This document shows positions 1 to 8,320 of a stretch of 49,119 nt of DNA, piece by piece (within the stretch, counting starts at the first letter, position 1; each line of letters starts with the position of its first letter). Position numbers and translations under genes: made by a program. The notes under the pieces are model-generated. The model was not told the DNA's origin. It was given only the letters and a program-made list of their open reading frames with translations, and searched no databases. Source of the stretch: C00003060 sp964502635 (GTDB lineage: Bacteria > Desulfobacterota > Desulfobacteria > Desulfobacterales > C00003060); the NCBI GenBank assembly GCA_964502635.1, contig CAZCXI010000011.1, positions 1 through 49,119 of the forward strand. The letters run 5' to 3'.

Positions 1-73
1 AAAGAATCCCCATGATTATTTTGGCCCCATGCAACAAATCGGCTCAAAGAACCTTGTATGAAGAGGAGACATC

Positions 74-457
74 ATGCCGATAAAATCGCTCTTTGGCAAA
101 ACGTATCACCTTCTTGAGCGGTCTCTTGATATCGGTAGGCTCCGGCACGGCGTTATAGCCAGCAACGTGGCCAATTTAGACACACCGGGTTACAGGCCGA
201 AAGAGATCGACTTTGACAAGGCACTCAAGGACAGTCTCGAGAGAAAGCCGGTTGATTTGACCCGAACCCATCCTCTTCATTTTGGAGCGCAGGCAGGCCG
301 TTATGAGACCTCTTATGAGGAGGCGGGCGATCGGGTCGATATTGATCAAGAGATGTCAAAGCTCTCAGAGAATAATCTGAGATATCAGACCGACATCGAG
401 ATGCTCCTGAGGAAGTTTTCAATGTTAAAATATGGCATCACAGAAGGAGGACGTTAG
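74..457 (+). CDS. flgB: Flagellar proximal rod protein FlgB
   Basis: FlgB forms part of the proximal rod, joining the MS ring and export gate to the distal rod in the periplasm. The 127-residue length is normal for the family. Residues 29-40 carry the rod/hook-family motif ASNVANLDTPGY, and the C-terminus is the helical segment that packs in the rod (NLRYQTDIEMLLRKF). A GAGGAG ribosome site lies just before the ATG. flgC starts 2 bases after the stop, so the two are translated together. The 73 bases upstream show no clear promoter; the operon may begin before the window. Identification is firm. Confidence 0.97.
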   Translation: MPIKSLFGKTYHLLERSLDIGRLRHGVIASNVANLDTPGYRPKEIDFDKALKDSLERKPVDLTRTHPLHFGAQAGRYETSYEEAGDRVDIDQEMSKLSENNLRYQTDIEMLLRKFSMLKYGITEGGR

Positions 458-458
458 C

Positions 459-890
459 ATGGATTTTTTGACTGCACTCCATATCAGCACGACAGGTCTA
501 ACATCTCAGAGGATGAGGATGAACGTCGTTTCCGCCAATCTTGCCAATGTGGATACCACACGGACCCGCAACGGGATGCCCTATAGAAGGAAAGTTGTCC
601 TCATGGAGGCCAAACCGGTCGAAGACTTCGACTCAACGCTGAATTCCGAAGGCGAAGAGTTATATGGGGTAAAGGTCAGTGAAATTCTGGAGGACACAAC
701 GCCTTTCAGGCGGGTGTTCAATCCCGGTCATCCCCATGCGGATCAAATGGGTTATGTCTCTTTTCCCAATGTGGACGTGGTCACGGAAATGGCGAACATG
801 ATGGTTGCCAAGAGGTCCTATGAAGCCAATGTGACTGCCATCGCAACCATCAAGAGGATGGCCTTAAAGGCCCTTGAGCTTGGCAGGTAG
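459..890 (+). CDS. flgC: Flagellar proximal rod protein FlgC
   Basis: Second proximal-rod subunit, 143 residues. The N-terminal rod motif SANLANVDTTRT lies at residues 25-36, and the C-terminus (VVTEMANMMVAKRSYEANV) is the helix shared by axial proteins. The frame is open further upstream to 432, but the ATG at 459 follows a GGAGG site at 446-450 and gives the standard N-terminus, so 459 is chosen. It sits directly behind flgB and 65 bases ahead of fliE, the usual flgBC-fliE order. The gap to fliE contains a short heptamer repeat. Confidence 0.97.
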   Translation: MDFLTALHISTTGLTSQRMRMNVVSANLANVDTTRTRNGMPYRRKVVLMEAKPVEDFDSTLNSEGEELYGVKVSEILEDTTPFRRVFNPGHPHADQMGYVSFPNVDVVTEMANMMVAKRSYEANVTAIATIKRMALKALELGR

Positions 891-921
891 GCAGCACGGA
901 GAGTCATCATTTATCATTGGG

Positions 922-935
922 TAATGACCAGTGAC
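922..935. repeat. Degenerate heptamer repeat between flgC and fliE
   Basis: Two consecutive 7-base units, TAATGAC and CAGTGAC, stand immediately upstream of the fliE ribosome site. The same 7-base periodicity with TG at a fixed phase recurs in at least seven other flagellar intergenic gaps of this window. Function unknown. Confidence 0.5.
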
Positions 936-955
936 AAGTTAGCCAGGAGAGATAC

Positions 956-1252
956 ATGAACGATTTGACGATTCAAGGCAGGGTCCAGCGTGGCACTTGC
1001 GACACACAGGATGGGACTCGCACGAAGCCAGCAGACGGGGGCTTTGCTGGTGTTATCAAACAAGCCGTAGAGCGTGTGGACGACATGGAGAAGCAAGCCG
1101 ATCGATCCGTTCAGCACCTCGTGAAAGGAGAAGCGGGCATCCATGAGACGATGATTGCCCTTGAGAAGGCCGACATTTCTCTGAGGCTCCTCCTTCAAAT
1201 CCGAAACAAGGCCATGGATGCCTACAGAGAAGTCATGAGGATGCAGTTCTAG
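956..1252 (+). CDS. fliE: Flagellar hook-basal body protein FliE
   Basis: FliE links the MS ring (FliF) to the rod and is the first rod-type protein exported. This 98-residue protein has the FliE helical core: GGFAGVIKQAVERVDDMEKQ, then a segment around residues 50-60 (VQHLVKGEAGIHETMIALEK), ending in the conserved LRLLLQIRNKAMDAYREVMRMQF tail. An AGGAGAG site precedes the ATG by 6 bases. It lies between flgC and fliF, as in most flgBC-fliEFG clusters. A 152-base gap to fliF follows. Confidence 0.96.
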   Translation: MNDLTIQGRVQRGTCDTQDGTRTKPADGGFAGVIKQAVERVDDMEKQADRSVQHLVKGEAGIHETMIALEKADISLRLLLQIRNKAMDAYREVMRMQF

Positions 1253-1404
1253 TTCGATCGTGTAGCCAGTTCATAATTCAATCTACTGCTCAGTGCTTCG
1301 ATGCGCAAATACCGTGATGTATTCAAACAAGTTAGGTCGGAGCAATTGTCTTCGACCATGAGCTCAGACCCAAGGGCTCACTCGGCAATCAATAAAGAGA
1401 GACG
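1253..1404. other. Intergenic gap fliE-fliF
   Basis: These 152 bases hold no open frame that looks coding and no convincing -24/-12 or -35/-10 pair. Only a weak purine-rich ribosome site (AAAGAGAGACG) before the fliF ATG can be seen. Confidence 0.5.
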
Positions 1405-2973
1405 ATGAAGACCCTTATCGAACAGTTCGTCGCAGTATTCAAGGCTCTGCCCACCTCCAGAAAAATCTCCATGGCGGTCGTGCTTGGGCTGGTGGTGGCC
1501 GGGTTTGCCTTGATGTTTTTTTGGGCCAATCAGATTGATTATCAGGTTCTCTACAGCAATCTTTCTCAAGAGGATGCAGGAAGTATCGTATCGAAGTTGC
1601 GGGAGCAGCGCATCCCATATAAGCTGGCCGGCGGCGGCTCGGCCATCTTGGTGCCTGTGGGAAAGGTATATGAATTGCGTCTTGACATGGCCAACGACGG
1701 CCTTCCAGCCGGAGGCCACGTCGGCTTTGAAATCTTTGATCATAACGATTTCAGTACGACCGAATTCGTCCAGAGGCTAAACTATCAGAGGGCACTTCAA
1801 GGAGAGCTGGTTAGAACCATCAACGAATTTCGTGAGGTGGAGCATGCTCGGGTCCTTGTGGTAATGCCCAAAGATTCATTATTTGTTGAAGACAGCAAGC
1901 CCCCATCAGCCTCGGTACTGTTGAAACTCAGATCCACGCTGTCCCCCGATAAAGTTGCCGGTATTGTGCATATTGTGGCCAGCGCCGTGGAGGGGCTTGA
2001 GCCTAACGGGGTGACCGTGGTGGACACCAATGGCAGGGTCTTGTTCAAAGGGCCGAACCAGGCAGATCAGGCAGCCCTGTTCAGTAGCAATAAGCTTGAC
2101 TATCAACGTCAGGTTGAGGGACGGATCGCAGGGCGTGTTCAGAGCATGCTGGAAGGGATCGTAGGCAAGGACAAGGCGATTGTGCGTGTGAGCAGTGCTA
2201 TAGATTTTGATCAGGTTGATTTTAGTGAGGAAAAATATGATCCGGACAGTAGCGTCATCCGGAGCAGACAGCGCAAGTCCGAGTCGTCCGAGAAAGGCGG
2301 GGCAAATACATCAGCCTCGCTTACGGAACTGGATCAGGGCGCAGCGCCGATTGAAGGTGACAATGGCGCCAAAGCGCGATCCCAAAAGCAAGAAGAAGTG
2401 ATTAACTATGAAATGAATCGGGTCACCCGGCGTGTTACGAAGCCATCCGGCACCATCAAAAGGCTTTCGGTGGCAGCTGTGGTGGATGGCACCTATGAAG
2501 TCGCTACGGCCGAAGACGGGGCCAAGACGAAAAAATATGTACCAAGAAGCGCAGAGGAACTGAAAAAGTTCGAAGAGATTGTCAAGAGGGCCATGGGCTT
2601 TGACGAGGATCGCGGTGACCAGGTCTACGTGAGCACATTGCCACTTTCTATGTCAGCAGGCCCGGATGTGGCTTCTGAGGAGACGCGGATAGACTGGCTG
2701 GGCTTCGGACGTCGGTATCTAAAGATAGGCCTGAATCTTGCCTTGATCATCTTGGTTTTTCTCTTTGTCGTCCGGCCCCTTGTCAAATCAGTCAAGGGGA
2801 TCGGCACAGGTGTGGAGGGGCGCAGACAGCTGCTGGCTTCACCTGGAGGGGGCGAATCGGCTACGTTGCCTGAACCACAAATGGACATTCGACAAAAGAC
2901 CGTTATGCTGGCAAACAACAATACGGACAAGACCGAACAGTTGCTTAGAGGTTGGCTGAACGAAGAGAAGTGA
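1405..2973 (+). CDS. fliF: Flagellar MS-ring protein FliF
   Basis: FliF builds the MS ring in the inner membrane, the platform for the rotor and the export gate. The 522 residues show a first membrane helix at about 21-41 (ISMAVVLGLVVAGFALMFFW). The periplasmic YscJ-like ring-building repeats follow (for example YSNLSQEDAGSIVSKLREQ and GHVGFEIFDHNDFSTTEF). A second membrane helix lies at about 436-456, and the cytoplasmic tail ends in TEQLLRGWLNEEK, the FliG-binding segment. The stop overlaps the fliG start as TGATG, so the partners are translationally coupled. Length and architecture are typical. Confidence 0.97.
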   Translation: MKTLIEQFVAVFKALPTSRKISMAVVLGLVVAGFALMFFWANQIDYQVLYSNLSQEDAGSIVSKLREQRIPYKLAGGGSAILVPVGKVYELRLDMANDGLPAGGHVGFEIFDHNDFSTTEFVQRLNYQRALQGELVRTINEFREVEHARVLVVMPKDSLFVEDSKPPSASVLLKLRSTLSPDKVAGIVHIVASAVEGLEPNGVTVVDTNGRVLFKGPNQADQAALFSSNKLDYQRQVEGRIAGRVQSMLEGIVGKDKAIVRVSSAIDFDQVDFSEEKYDPDSSVIRSRQRKSESSEKGGANTSASLTELDQGAAPIEGDNGAKARSQKQEEVINYEMNRVTRRVTKPSGTIKRLSVAAVVDGTYEVATAEDGAKTKKYVPRSAEELKKFEEIVKRAMGFDEDRGDQVYVSTLPLSMSAGPDVASEETRIDWLGFGRRYLKIGLNLALIILVFLFVVRPLVKSVKGIGTGVEGRRQLLASPGGGESATLPEPQMDIRQKTVMLANNNTDKTEQLLRGWLNEEK

Positions 2974-3995
2974 TGGCACCTCCTGAATTGGATATGAACA
3001 ATTTAACCGGGCCACAAAAGGCGGCCACCTTTCTCCTGATTATGGGCCAAGATTATACCGCACAGATTTTTAAGAACCTGGCAGAGGAGGAAATCAGGAA
3101 ACTTGCCTCCCATATGTCAGAGATCAAATATGTTCCCCCTGAAGTGACGAGACAGGTCATGGAGGAGTTTGTTCAGAGTCTCGAGAGTCATGACCAACTC
3201 ATGGTAGAAGGGCAAACCTTTCTAAAGACGATCATGAAGGGTTCTCTGGCCAAAGAAAAGGCAAACGCCATTTACAAAGAGTTGGAAAAGAACAACAAGA
3301 ACGTCCCATTCAGTTACCTTCAGGAGATAGATACCGCAACCCTTGTCGGCTTGATCAAGGGGGAACATCCCCAGACGACTGCCTTGATATTGGCACATCT
3401 CAGGCCCGAAAGGGCTGCCGAGGTCTTGAGCGGATTGCCAAAAGAGATTCAGGGTGACGTGGCGATGCGCATCGTCGAAATCAACCGGGTACCTACGGAA
3501 ATCATAGACGAAGTCGATGAAACGCTTCAAAAGGAGCTTGTAGGCCGGGGCAATACCGGCGATTCCAGAGCCATCGGCGGTATCAGTGCCCTTGCCGACA
3601 TATTGAATGAGGTGGACCGGGAGACCGAAGAAGGCGTCCTCGCCTCCATTGAAGAACATAAGGAGGACATGGCGGAAGAGATCAGACAACTCATGTTTGT
3701 GTTCGAAGATCTCATCAAGGTCGATGATCGCGGTATGCGAGAGATCCTGAAACAGGTGGAGACCCAGCAACTCAGTTTGGCCCTGAAGACCGCTTCAGAA
3801 GAGATGAAGGAGAAGATCTTCGGGAATCTGTCGGAAAGGGCGGCGGGCATGCTTCGTGAAGACATGGAAGTCATGGGTCCCGTGAGGCTGGCTGAGGTCG
3901 AAAAGGCCCAGCAGATGATCATCCGAGTTGCCAGGGACCTTGAAGCCGAGGGCAAGATCGTTCTTGCGAAAGGAAAAGACGACACCCTTGTCTAA
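2973..3995 (+). CDS. fliG: Flagellar motor switch protein FliG
   Basis: FliG is the C-ring protein that binds FliF at its N-terminus and receives torque from MotA at its C-terminus. About 340 residues: N-terminal LTGPQKAATFLLIMG, a middle domain with the EHPQT motif (GEHPQTTALILAHLRPERAA), and the C-terminal torque helix region (MFVFEDLIKVDDRGMREILK) followed by GPVRLAEVEKAQQ. The frame is open upstream to a TTG at 2952, but the ATG at 2973 overlaps the fliF stop (TGATG) and gives the usual length. An ATG at 2994 (MNNLTG) is the other option. Confidence 0.96.
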   Translation: MAPPELDMNNLTGPQKAATFLLIMGQDYTAQIFKNLAEEEIRKLASHMSEIKYVPPEVTRQVMEEFVQSLESHDQLMVEGQTFLKTIMKGSLAKEKANAIYKELEKNNKNVPFSYLQEIDTATLVGLIKGEHPQTTALILAHLRPERAAEVLSGLPKEIQGDVAMRIVEINRVPTEIIDEVDETLQKELVGRGNTGDSRAIGGISALADILNEVDRETEEGVLASIEEHKEDMAEEIRQLMFVFEDLIKVDDRGMREILKQVETQQLSLALKTASEEMKEKIFGNLSERAAGMLREDMEVMGPVRLAEVEKAQQMIIRVARDLEAEGKIVLAKGKDDTLV

Positions 3996-4044
3996 GGATG
4001 CAACGCAAACGGGATCCGACAGGGGGACATGCAGGCCCTTTCAT

Positions 4045-4737
4045 ATGGAGTCCTTGGATGGTCCGGAGAACCCCTCCACGTCACACACAGTGGACCACCT
4101 CTTTAGGGCTGTCCCCGGCAGTGATGATCGTGCTGATGACGCGTTTCGGTCTATGTTCCTCGGTGAGAAAGAGATGGAGGGGCAAAAGGCCAAGGGGATT
4201 GTCGATCGAGCGAAAGAAAAGGCCGCCCTCATTGAACGCGAGGCCTACGAGGCGGGCTTTGCTCAAGGGGAAAAAGACGGCTTCGAGATGGGAGCCAAGA
4301 AACTTGATAAGGTCTTGGATCGGACCGAGGAAACCCTGAAAGGGATGGTTTCTTATAAAGGGGAGTTCATCAAGCTATACGAGAAGGAGATCTTAGGCCT
4401 CATCTCTCATATTGCCGAGAAGGTTGTCCATGGACAAGTCAAGATCGATCACACGGTCGTTCGAGAAACCATTTTCGAGGCCTTCAACCTCGTCGTTGAC
4501 CGTTCAGAGGTCAGGATCAAGGTGAGTCCAGAGGACGTTGAGTATGTGAAAGAAATAAGGCCGACGTTTTTCGATCGGATCAAGGACCTGAAGTCCATAA
4601 CCATTGAATCCGACCCTTCTGTGAGCCCGGGTGGGTGCCTTATGGAGACGGTTTTTGGCGAGATAGATGCCCGCTTGGAGGGCCAGTTGGAGAAAATAGC
4701 CGGTGCAATCGAGCATACTCTGAACTCCGTGCCATGA
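4045..4737 (+). CDS. fliH: Flagellar export ATPase regulator FliH
   Basis: FliH is the stator-like subunit that binds the FliI ATPase and docks it to the C ring. The protein has the family layout: a variable N-terminus, a charged helical middle with Ala/Gly-rich spacing (AYEAGFAQGEKDGFEMGAKK), and the conserved C-terminal domain (YEKEILGLISHIAEKVV, then SPGGCLMETVFGEIDARLEG). The start is uncertain. The frame stays open back into fliG, and ATG 4045 is the first ATG after the fliG stop but has no good ribosome site. It lies between fliG and fliI as expected. Confidence 0.9.
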   Translation: MESLDGPENPSTSHTVDHLFRAVPGSDDRADDAFRSMFLGEKEMEGQKAKGIVDRAKEKAALIEREAYEAGFAQGEKDGFEMGAKKLDKVLDRTEETLKGMVSYKGEFIKLYEKEILGLISHIAEKVVHGQVKIDHTVVRETIFEAFNLVVDRSEVRIKVSPEDVEYVKEIRPTFFDRIKDLKSITIESDPSVSPGGCLMETVFGEIDARLEGQLEKIAGAIEHTLNSVP

Positions 4738-4743
4738 AAGCTC

Positions 4744-6105
4744 GTGCTGAATAAGATCATGTCAGATGACATTAGGTGCGTCCCATGGAATCATTTGCGG
4801 GAAGCCGTGAATAGTTGTCGATGCATAACAGCCGATGGCAGGGTTGTCAGAGTGAGCGGATTGATCACAGAAGGCCGCGGGCCCGGCATGGGCGTGGGGA
4901 GCACCTGCGGGATCTGCAATGCGGAAGGCGAGGAGGTGTTGGCTGAAGTGGTCGGTTTTAAAGACCACAGAATCATGTTGATGCCCTACGGAGAAATGCG
5001 GGGCATCGGCCCGGGGTGCAAGATTGCCCTGGTCCACGAACGGCCCCATGTGCCGGTGGGGGAGGGCTACCTTGGAAGAGTGGTGAACGGTCTGGGAGAA
5101 CCCATAGATGGACAGGGGCCCATTGCCTCAAAGGTTCACTATCCCCTGTACGGCCAAGTGGTAAATCCCATGCAACGGCGTCGGATCAGAGAAGTGGCTG
5201 ATGTGGGTATCGGTGCGGTCAACGCCCTGGTAACGATCGGCAAGGGTCAGAGGATGGCCATCATGTCCGGCTCTGGCGTTGGCAAAAGCGTACTGATGGG
5301 GATGATGGCACGACTCACGAGCGCTGATGTCAGTATCGTTGCCTTGATCGGAGAGCGGGGCAGGGAAGTCAGGGACTTCGTTGAACAGAATCTTGGGCAA
5401 GAAGGTCTCCGAGAATCGGTGGTTGTGGCGGCAACGTCGGATGTGTCTCCGTTGATCAGAATGCGTGGAGCTTACCTGGCAACCACCCTGGCAGAATATT
5501 TCAGAGACCGTGGCATGGACGTCCTTCTGGTTATGGACTCTATCACAAGATTTGCCATGTCCTCAAGGGATGTGGGACTGGCAGCGGGAGAACCGCCCAC
5601 CGTGAGAGGCTATACCCCTTCATTTTTCGTTCAGCTTCCCAAGCTCCTGGAACGGGCGGGCAGCGTGGAGGGCAAAGGGACGATAACCGGCATATACACA
5701 GTTCTCGTTGAGGGAGATGACTTGAACGACCCTGTAGGGGATGCCGTACGATCCATGGTAGATGGCCATATTGTCCTTTCGAGAAGGTTGGCCAATCGAG
5801 GCCATTATCCGGCTATAGATGTGCTGGCCAGCATCAGCAGGGTCATGGGAGATATTGTTACGCCGGACCACAGGAGACTTGCTCAAAAGGTGAGGGAAAT
5901 CATGGCCGCCTATTACGATGCCGAGGATCTGATATCCATCGGCGCCTATGTCGACGGCAGTGATCCAAAGATAGATTACGCCAAGAAGATGATTGACGGA
6001 ATCAATACCTGTCTGAAGCAAGACATGACTCAGAAGGTCGACTTGGAAGCCGGTATCGCTGGATTGAATAAACTCTTAGAAGAGACGGATCATGAAAAAG
6101 TTTAG
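4744..6105 (+). CDS. fliI: Flagellum-specific ATPase FliI
   Basis: FliI is the export-apparatus ATPase that couples ATP hydrolysis to substrate delivery at the gate. 453 residues with the F1-beta-like fold: Walker A GSGVGKS at about 174-182, Walker B region DVLLVMDSITRFAMSSRDVG at about 258-277, and the GEPPTVRGYTPSFF segment typical of FliI. The chosen start is GTG 4744, six bases after the fliH stop; ATG 4759 is an alternative, and neither has a strong ribosome site. The 3' end overlaps fliJ by 14 bases. Confidence 0.97.
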   Translation: MLNKIMSDDIRCVPWNHLREAVNSCRCITADGRVVRVSGLITEGRGPGMGVGSTCGICNAEGEEVLAEVVGFKDHRIMLMPYGEMRGIGPGCKIALVHERPHVPVGEGYLGRVVNGLGEPIDGQGPIASKVHYPLYGQVVNPMQRRRIREVADVGIGAVNALVTIGKGQRMAIMSGSGVGKSVLMGMMARLTSADVSIVALIGERGREVRDFVEQNLGQEGLRESVVVAATSDVSPLIRMRGAYLATTLAEYFRDRGMDVLLVMDSITRFAMSSRDVGLAAGEPPTVRGYTPSFFVQLPKLLERAGSVEGKGTITGIYTVLVEGDDLNDPVGDAVRSMVDGHIVLSRRLANRGHYPAIDVLASISRVMGDIVTPDHRRLAQKVREIMAAYYDAEDLISIGAYVDGSDPKIDYAKKMIDGINTCLKQDMTQKVDLEAGIAGLNKLLEETDHEKV

Positions 6106-6547
6106 ATTCAGACTTGATCCTCTCCTTCGGTATAGACGGTACCGAGAGGAGCTTGCCCTGATGGAACTGGCCAGGGCAAAGCGGGCCCTTGTTCTAAGTA
6201 AGAAGAAGCTCCAGCAGATCGGACAGACCAGAAAAGGTGTGGTGACGGAGCTCGATGCCAGACAGGCGGAAGGGCTGGAGGTCAATCGATATCGAATTTA
6301 TGCGGCCTACCTGCAGGGGTTGGGCAAAAAAATCGAATCTGAAAACGAGCACTTTGTGGAAATTAGTAGCGTGGTGAGAGACAAGCATGAGATTGCTGAG
6401 GCCAGGAGGATCAGCAAGGAAACCTTACAACGGCTCAGGCAGACTCAGCACGCGAAGTATTTGCAAAGGAGTAACCGGGCGGAACAAAAGGCAGCAGACG
6501 AACTCGTCGGCCTAAGAAAGCGCCCTGGGGTTGAAGATGCCCCTTGA
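6092..6547 (+). CDS. fliJ: Flagellar export chaperone FliJ
   Basis: A 151-residue, highly charged, almost entirely helical protein (FRFRLDPLLRYRRYREEL at the N-terminus), matching FliJ, the coiled-coil stalk that inserts into the FliI hexamer and contacts FlhA. It starts inside the end of fliI with the ATG overlapping the fliI stop region, so it is coupled to its partner. Assignment rests on the N-terminal signature, coiled-coil composition, size and position. Confidence 0.9.
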   Translation: MKKFRFRLDPLLRYRRYREELALMELARAKRALVLSKKKLQQIGQTRKGVVTELDARQAEGLEVNRYRIYAAYLQGLGKKIESENEHFVEISSVVRDKHEIAEARRISKETLQRLRQTQHAKYLQRSNRAEQKAADELVGLRKRPGVEDAP

Positions 6548-6574
6548 GCGGCTGCCATCTTGAAGGAAATAGCG

Positions 6575-7195
6575 ATGAGCGGCAGATACCCAGTGACAAG
6601 ATCTCAGGTGCAGGTAACGCTGTTGTGTTTCCTCATTGTTAAGCTGGGGCTTATCAGCGTCTTCGTTTGTGCAAAAAGACCGGTGTTTCCGGTTCCCATT
6701 TTGGAAAGCAATGTCGCTCTAGCGAAGGACGCTCAGGAAAAGCCAACAAAAGATCGCGCGCCGGATTCAGCTTCAGCGCTGCAGACCTCTCCGGACAGGC
6801 GTCAGCCGGGCGCAAGTCCCGTGGCTCTTGAACAAACGCGGGCACAAATAGAGGTGGAACGGCGGCGGCTGGAAGAGGAACGCAAACAACTCACTGCACT
6901 GAAGCAGGAAATCGATGTGAAGCTTGGCCGCCTGGAGAAAATGCAGGATGCCGTGCAGAGCAAGCTTGATGAACAAAAGGTGCTCGGCAACCAGAGGATG
7001 AAACAACTCATAAAGATATATACAACCATGCCCCCCAAAAAGGCCGCCGGCCTCATAGAAAAGCTTGACATGACTGTTATCATTTCCTTGTTTTCCAAGA
7101 TGAAAGGGGAGAACGTGGGACAAATTCTTCCCTATGTGTCCGCTGAAAAGGCTGCCGCCATCAGTGAACGCCTTGTCAGGCAAGGTTTGCCGTAA
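6575..7195 (+). CDS. MotE-like periplasmic protein (MgtE-N-like)
   Basis: About 206 residues: an N-terminal membrane segment (VQVTLLCFLIVKLGLISVFV), a charged linker, a coiled coil (about 90-150) and a C-terminal module with the MgtE-N-like signature PPKKAAGLIEKLDMTVIISL and AEKAAAISERLV. This architecture matches MotE, the periplasmic chaperone reported for MotC in alpha-proteobacteria, and the proteins found behind fliJ in many flagellar clusters. The ATG at 6575 follows a GAAGGA site; an upstream TTG at 6560 is less likely. The exact role here is inferred. It is probably the last gene of the first operon. Confidence 0.8.
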   Translation: MSGRYPVTRSQVQVTLLCFLIVKLGLISVFVCAKRPVFPVPILESNVALAKDAQEKPTKDRAPDSASALQTSPDRRQPGASPVALEQTRAQIEVERRRLEEERKQLTALKQEIDVKLGRLEKMQDAVQSKLDEQKVLGNQRMKQLIKIYTTMPPKKAAGLIEKLDMTVIISLFSKMKGENVGQILPYVSAEKAAAISERLVRQGLP

Positions 7196-7207
7196 GGTTG
7201 TTTGGGG

Positions 7208-7702
7208 CTACGGTCGATCTACTTTTTTGATAATAACAGGCGGCAACTGAAGGTCTTCCGGAGTTGAGGGTGTCGGCTTCGGTTCAGGTGGGCGACGCGT
7301 GCCGTAGACAACGCTTTCATGGCCTTGCTCATCCACTACCTTTTTCGTCGGTGCGACATGAAGCATCTGCATAATTGTTTCGTCTGAATAGCCTGCCTTC
7401 CTTAATATCTCCATTTGCTCCACGGAGAGCTTGGCCTTCCGGGGGTTCTTGTAGCGGTCCGCCAGAATAACACTTTTCAGTGTCTCGTCATCCGCGCCCG
7501 CCTCCTTGAGCCTGACCAAAGAGTCTCCTGTGACAGAGCAGGTCTGCTCGGCTACCAGCATCTGAATCACATCATCGCCGATTCTTGCTTGTTTCATTTT
7601 CTTGAGGCTTTCGGGGTCAACCAGTGAATTCATGGCCCACGACAGGCCGGCAAATAAGATTGCCAGACTCAGCGAGCAGCTTATCACAAAGCCTTTTCGC
7701 AT
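7208..7702 (-). CDS. Exported protein with three short helical repeats
   Basis: About 164 residues on the opposite strand to the flagellar genes. The N-terminus is a clear signal sequence (MRKGFVISCSLSLAILFAGL then SWA). The body has three repeats of the form L-K-x-A-G-x-x-D-E-x-(I/L)-x-x-(M/V)-(L/I): KKMKQARIGDDVIQMLV, VRLKEAGADDETLKSVIL and EILRKAGYSDETIMQMLH. A Pro-rich C-terminus follows (RRPPEPKPTPSTPEDLQLPP). An AGGAGG site sits 4 bases before the ATG at 7702. The frame is open further upstream, without support. No function can be assigned; its place between motE and fliK suggests, but does not prove, a link to the flagellum. Confidence 0.8.
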   Translation of the reverse strand: MRKGFVISCSLSLAILFAGLSWAMNSLVDPESLKKMKQARIGDDVIQMLVAEQTCSVTGDSLVRLKEAGADDETLKSVILADRYKNPRKAKLSVEQMEILRKAGYSDETIMQMLHVAPTKKVVDEQGHESVVYGTRRPPEPKPTPSTPEDLQLPPVIIKKVDRP

Positions 7703-7812
7703 CATTCCTCCTGTGCGTCGTTTCATGTAGCCCTTGTCAGAGCGTAAAAATGCAACATCAATGCCGAGATCATAAAATGAGGTCTGGGGGCGCGTTTTGC
7801 CTGGCGTACGGC

Positions 7813-8013
7813 CTAAATGTAGATGTCCACCACGCTGCCCTTTTCCAGACAAGCGGGGCGTTCTGCAGGCCGAGCAAGGCCCTTAGACGGATCCTTCGAA
7901 AACTCCTCGCCTTTGTGGCACTGAAGCGCGGTCGTATAGGGAGATTTCCCAGCAGACGTGCTGATCTTTGCGATGGGAAACATCTGAAGGTTCTGGGTGG
8001 GGTTAACGCCCAT
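7813..8013 (-). CDS. 66-aa protein, paralogue of the 47898-48098 gene
   Basis: A 66-residue minus-strand gene between the signal-peptide protein and fliK. The ATG at 8013 follows a GGGAGGG ribosome site by 7 bases. It aligns over its full 66 residues, without gaps, to the 66-residue product at 47898-48098: about 20 identities, including N-P near the start, FPIA at 12-15, KSP at 23-25 and K-G-S-x-x-D-x-Y at 58-65. The C-terminal tail (EKGSVVDIYI) also resembles that of the 86-residue protein at 26529. No membrane segment or known domain is visible. The ungapped homology makes a real gene likely; function unknown. Confidence 0.75.
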   Translation of the reverse strand: MGVNPTQNLQMFPIAKISTSAGKSPYTTALQCHKGEEFSKDPSKGLARPAERPACLEKGSVVDIYI

Positions 8014-8245
8014 ATTCAAGCCCTCCCCTCTTGTCAGGACATATACGGAAGAAACCCATGTCTTATTAGTAAACATCATAAGGCTGCATGCTCGCAAAGT
8101 CAAGGCTCTGGGAGCCAGGAAATATTTTCCCCCAGCCTCTTGGTGCAGGAAAAAGTTTCACTGCGAACTCGGTGATAAGCACTTCATGCCCCTTGTCTTT
8201 CCGACAACCAGTTGTATTGATTGAAAGAATTTATGAGATGTTCTT
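8014..8245. other. Divergent intergenic region ahead of fliK
   Basis: About 230 bases between the 66-aa gene (minus) and the fliK promoter (plus). Open frames crossing it lack ribosome sites and recognisable content. Apart from the sigma-54 promoter that begins at 8246, no further regulatory signal is evident. Confidence 0.4.
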
Positions 8246-8262
8246 TTGGCATACTCGTTGCT
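8246..8262 (+). promoter_or_regulatory. Sigma-54-type -24/-12 promoter of fliK operon
   Basis: TTGGCATACTCGTTGCT matches the sigma-54 consensus TGGCACG-N4-TTGCW. GG is at 8248-8249 and GC at 8260-8261, with the required 10 bases between. Transcription would start near 8272, about 50 bases before the fliK ATG. Two other sites of the same spacing precede motA and flgF, so middle flagellar genes seem to be under sigma-54 control. Confidence 0.8.
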
Positions 8263-8320
8263 CATCAAGGAGCGCCAGGGACCAGAAAGACAAAGGTCAG
8301 AGGAACCAGATAGCTCACTC

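Noticed and set aside
7624..8175. A 183-codon plus-strand frame over the region ahead of fliK
   Set aside because: Antisense to the signal-peptide gene start and the 66-aa gene, no ribosome site, composition unlike a protein.
8246..8320. TTG at 8246 as the start of FliK
   Set aside because: It lies inside the -24/-12 promoter, upstream of the expected transcription start.
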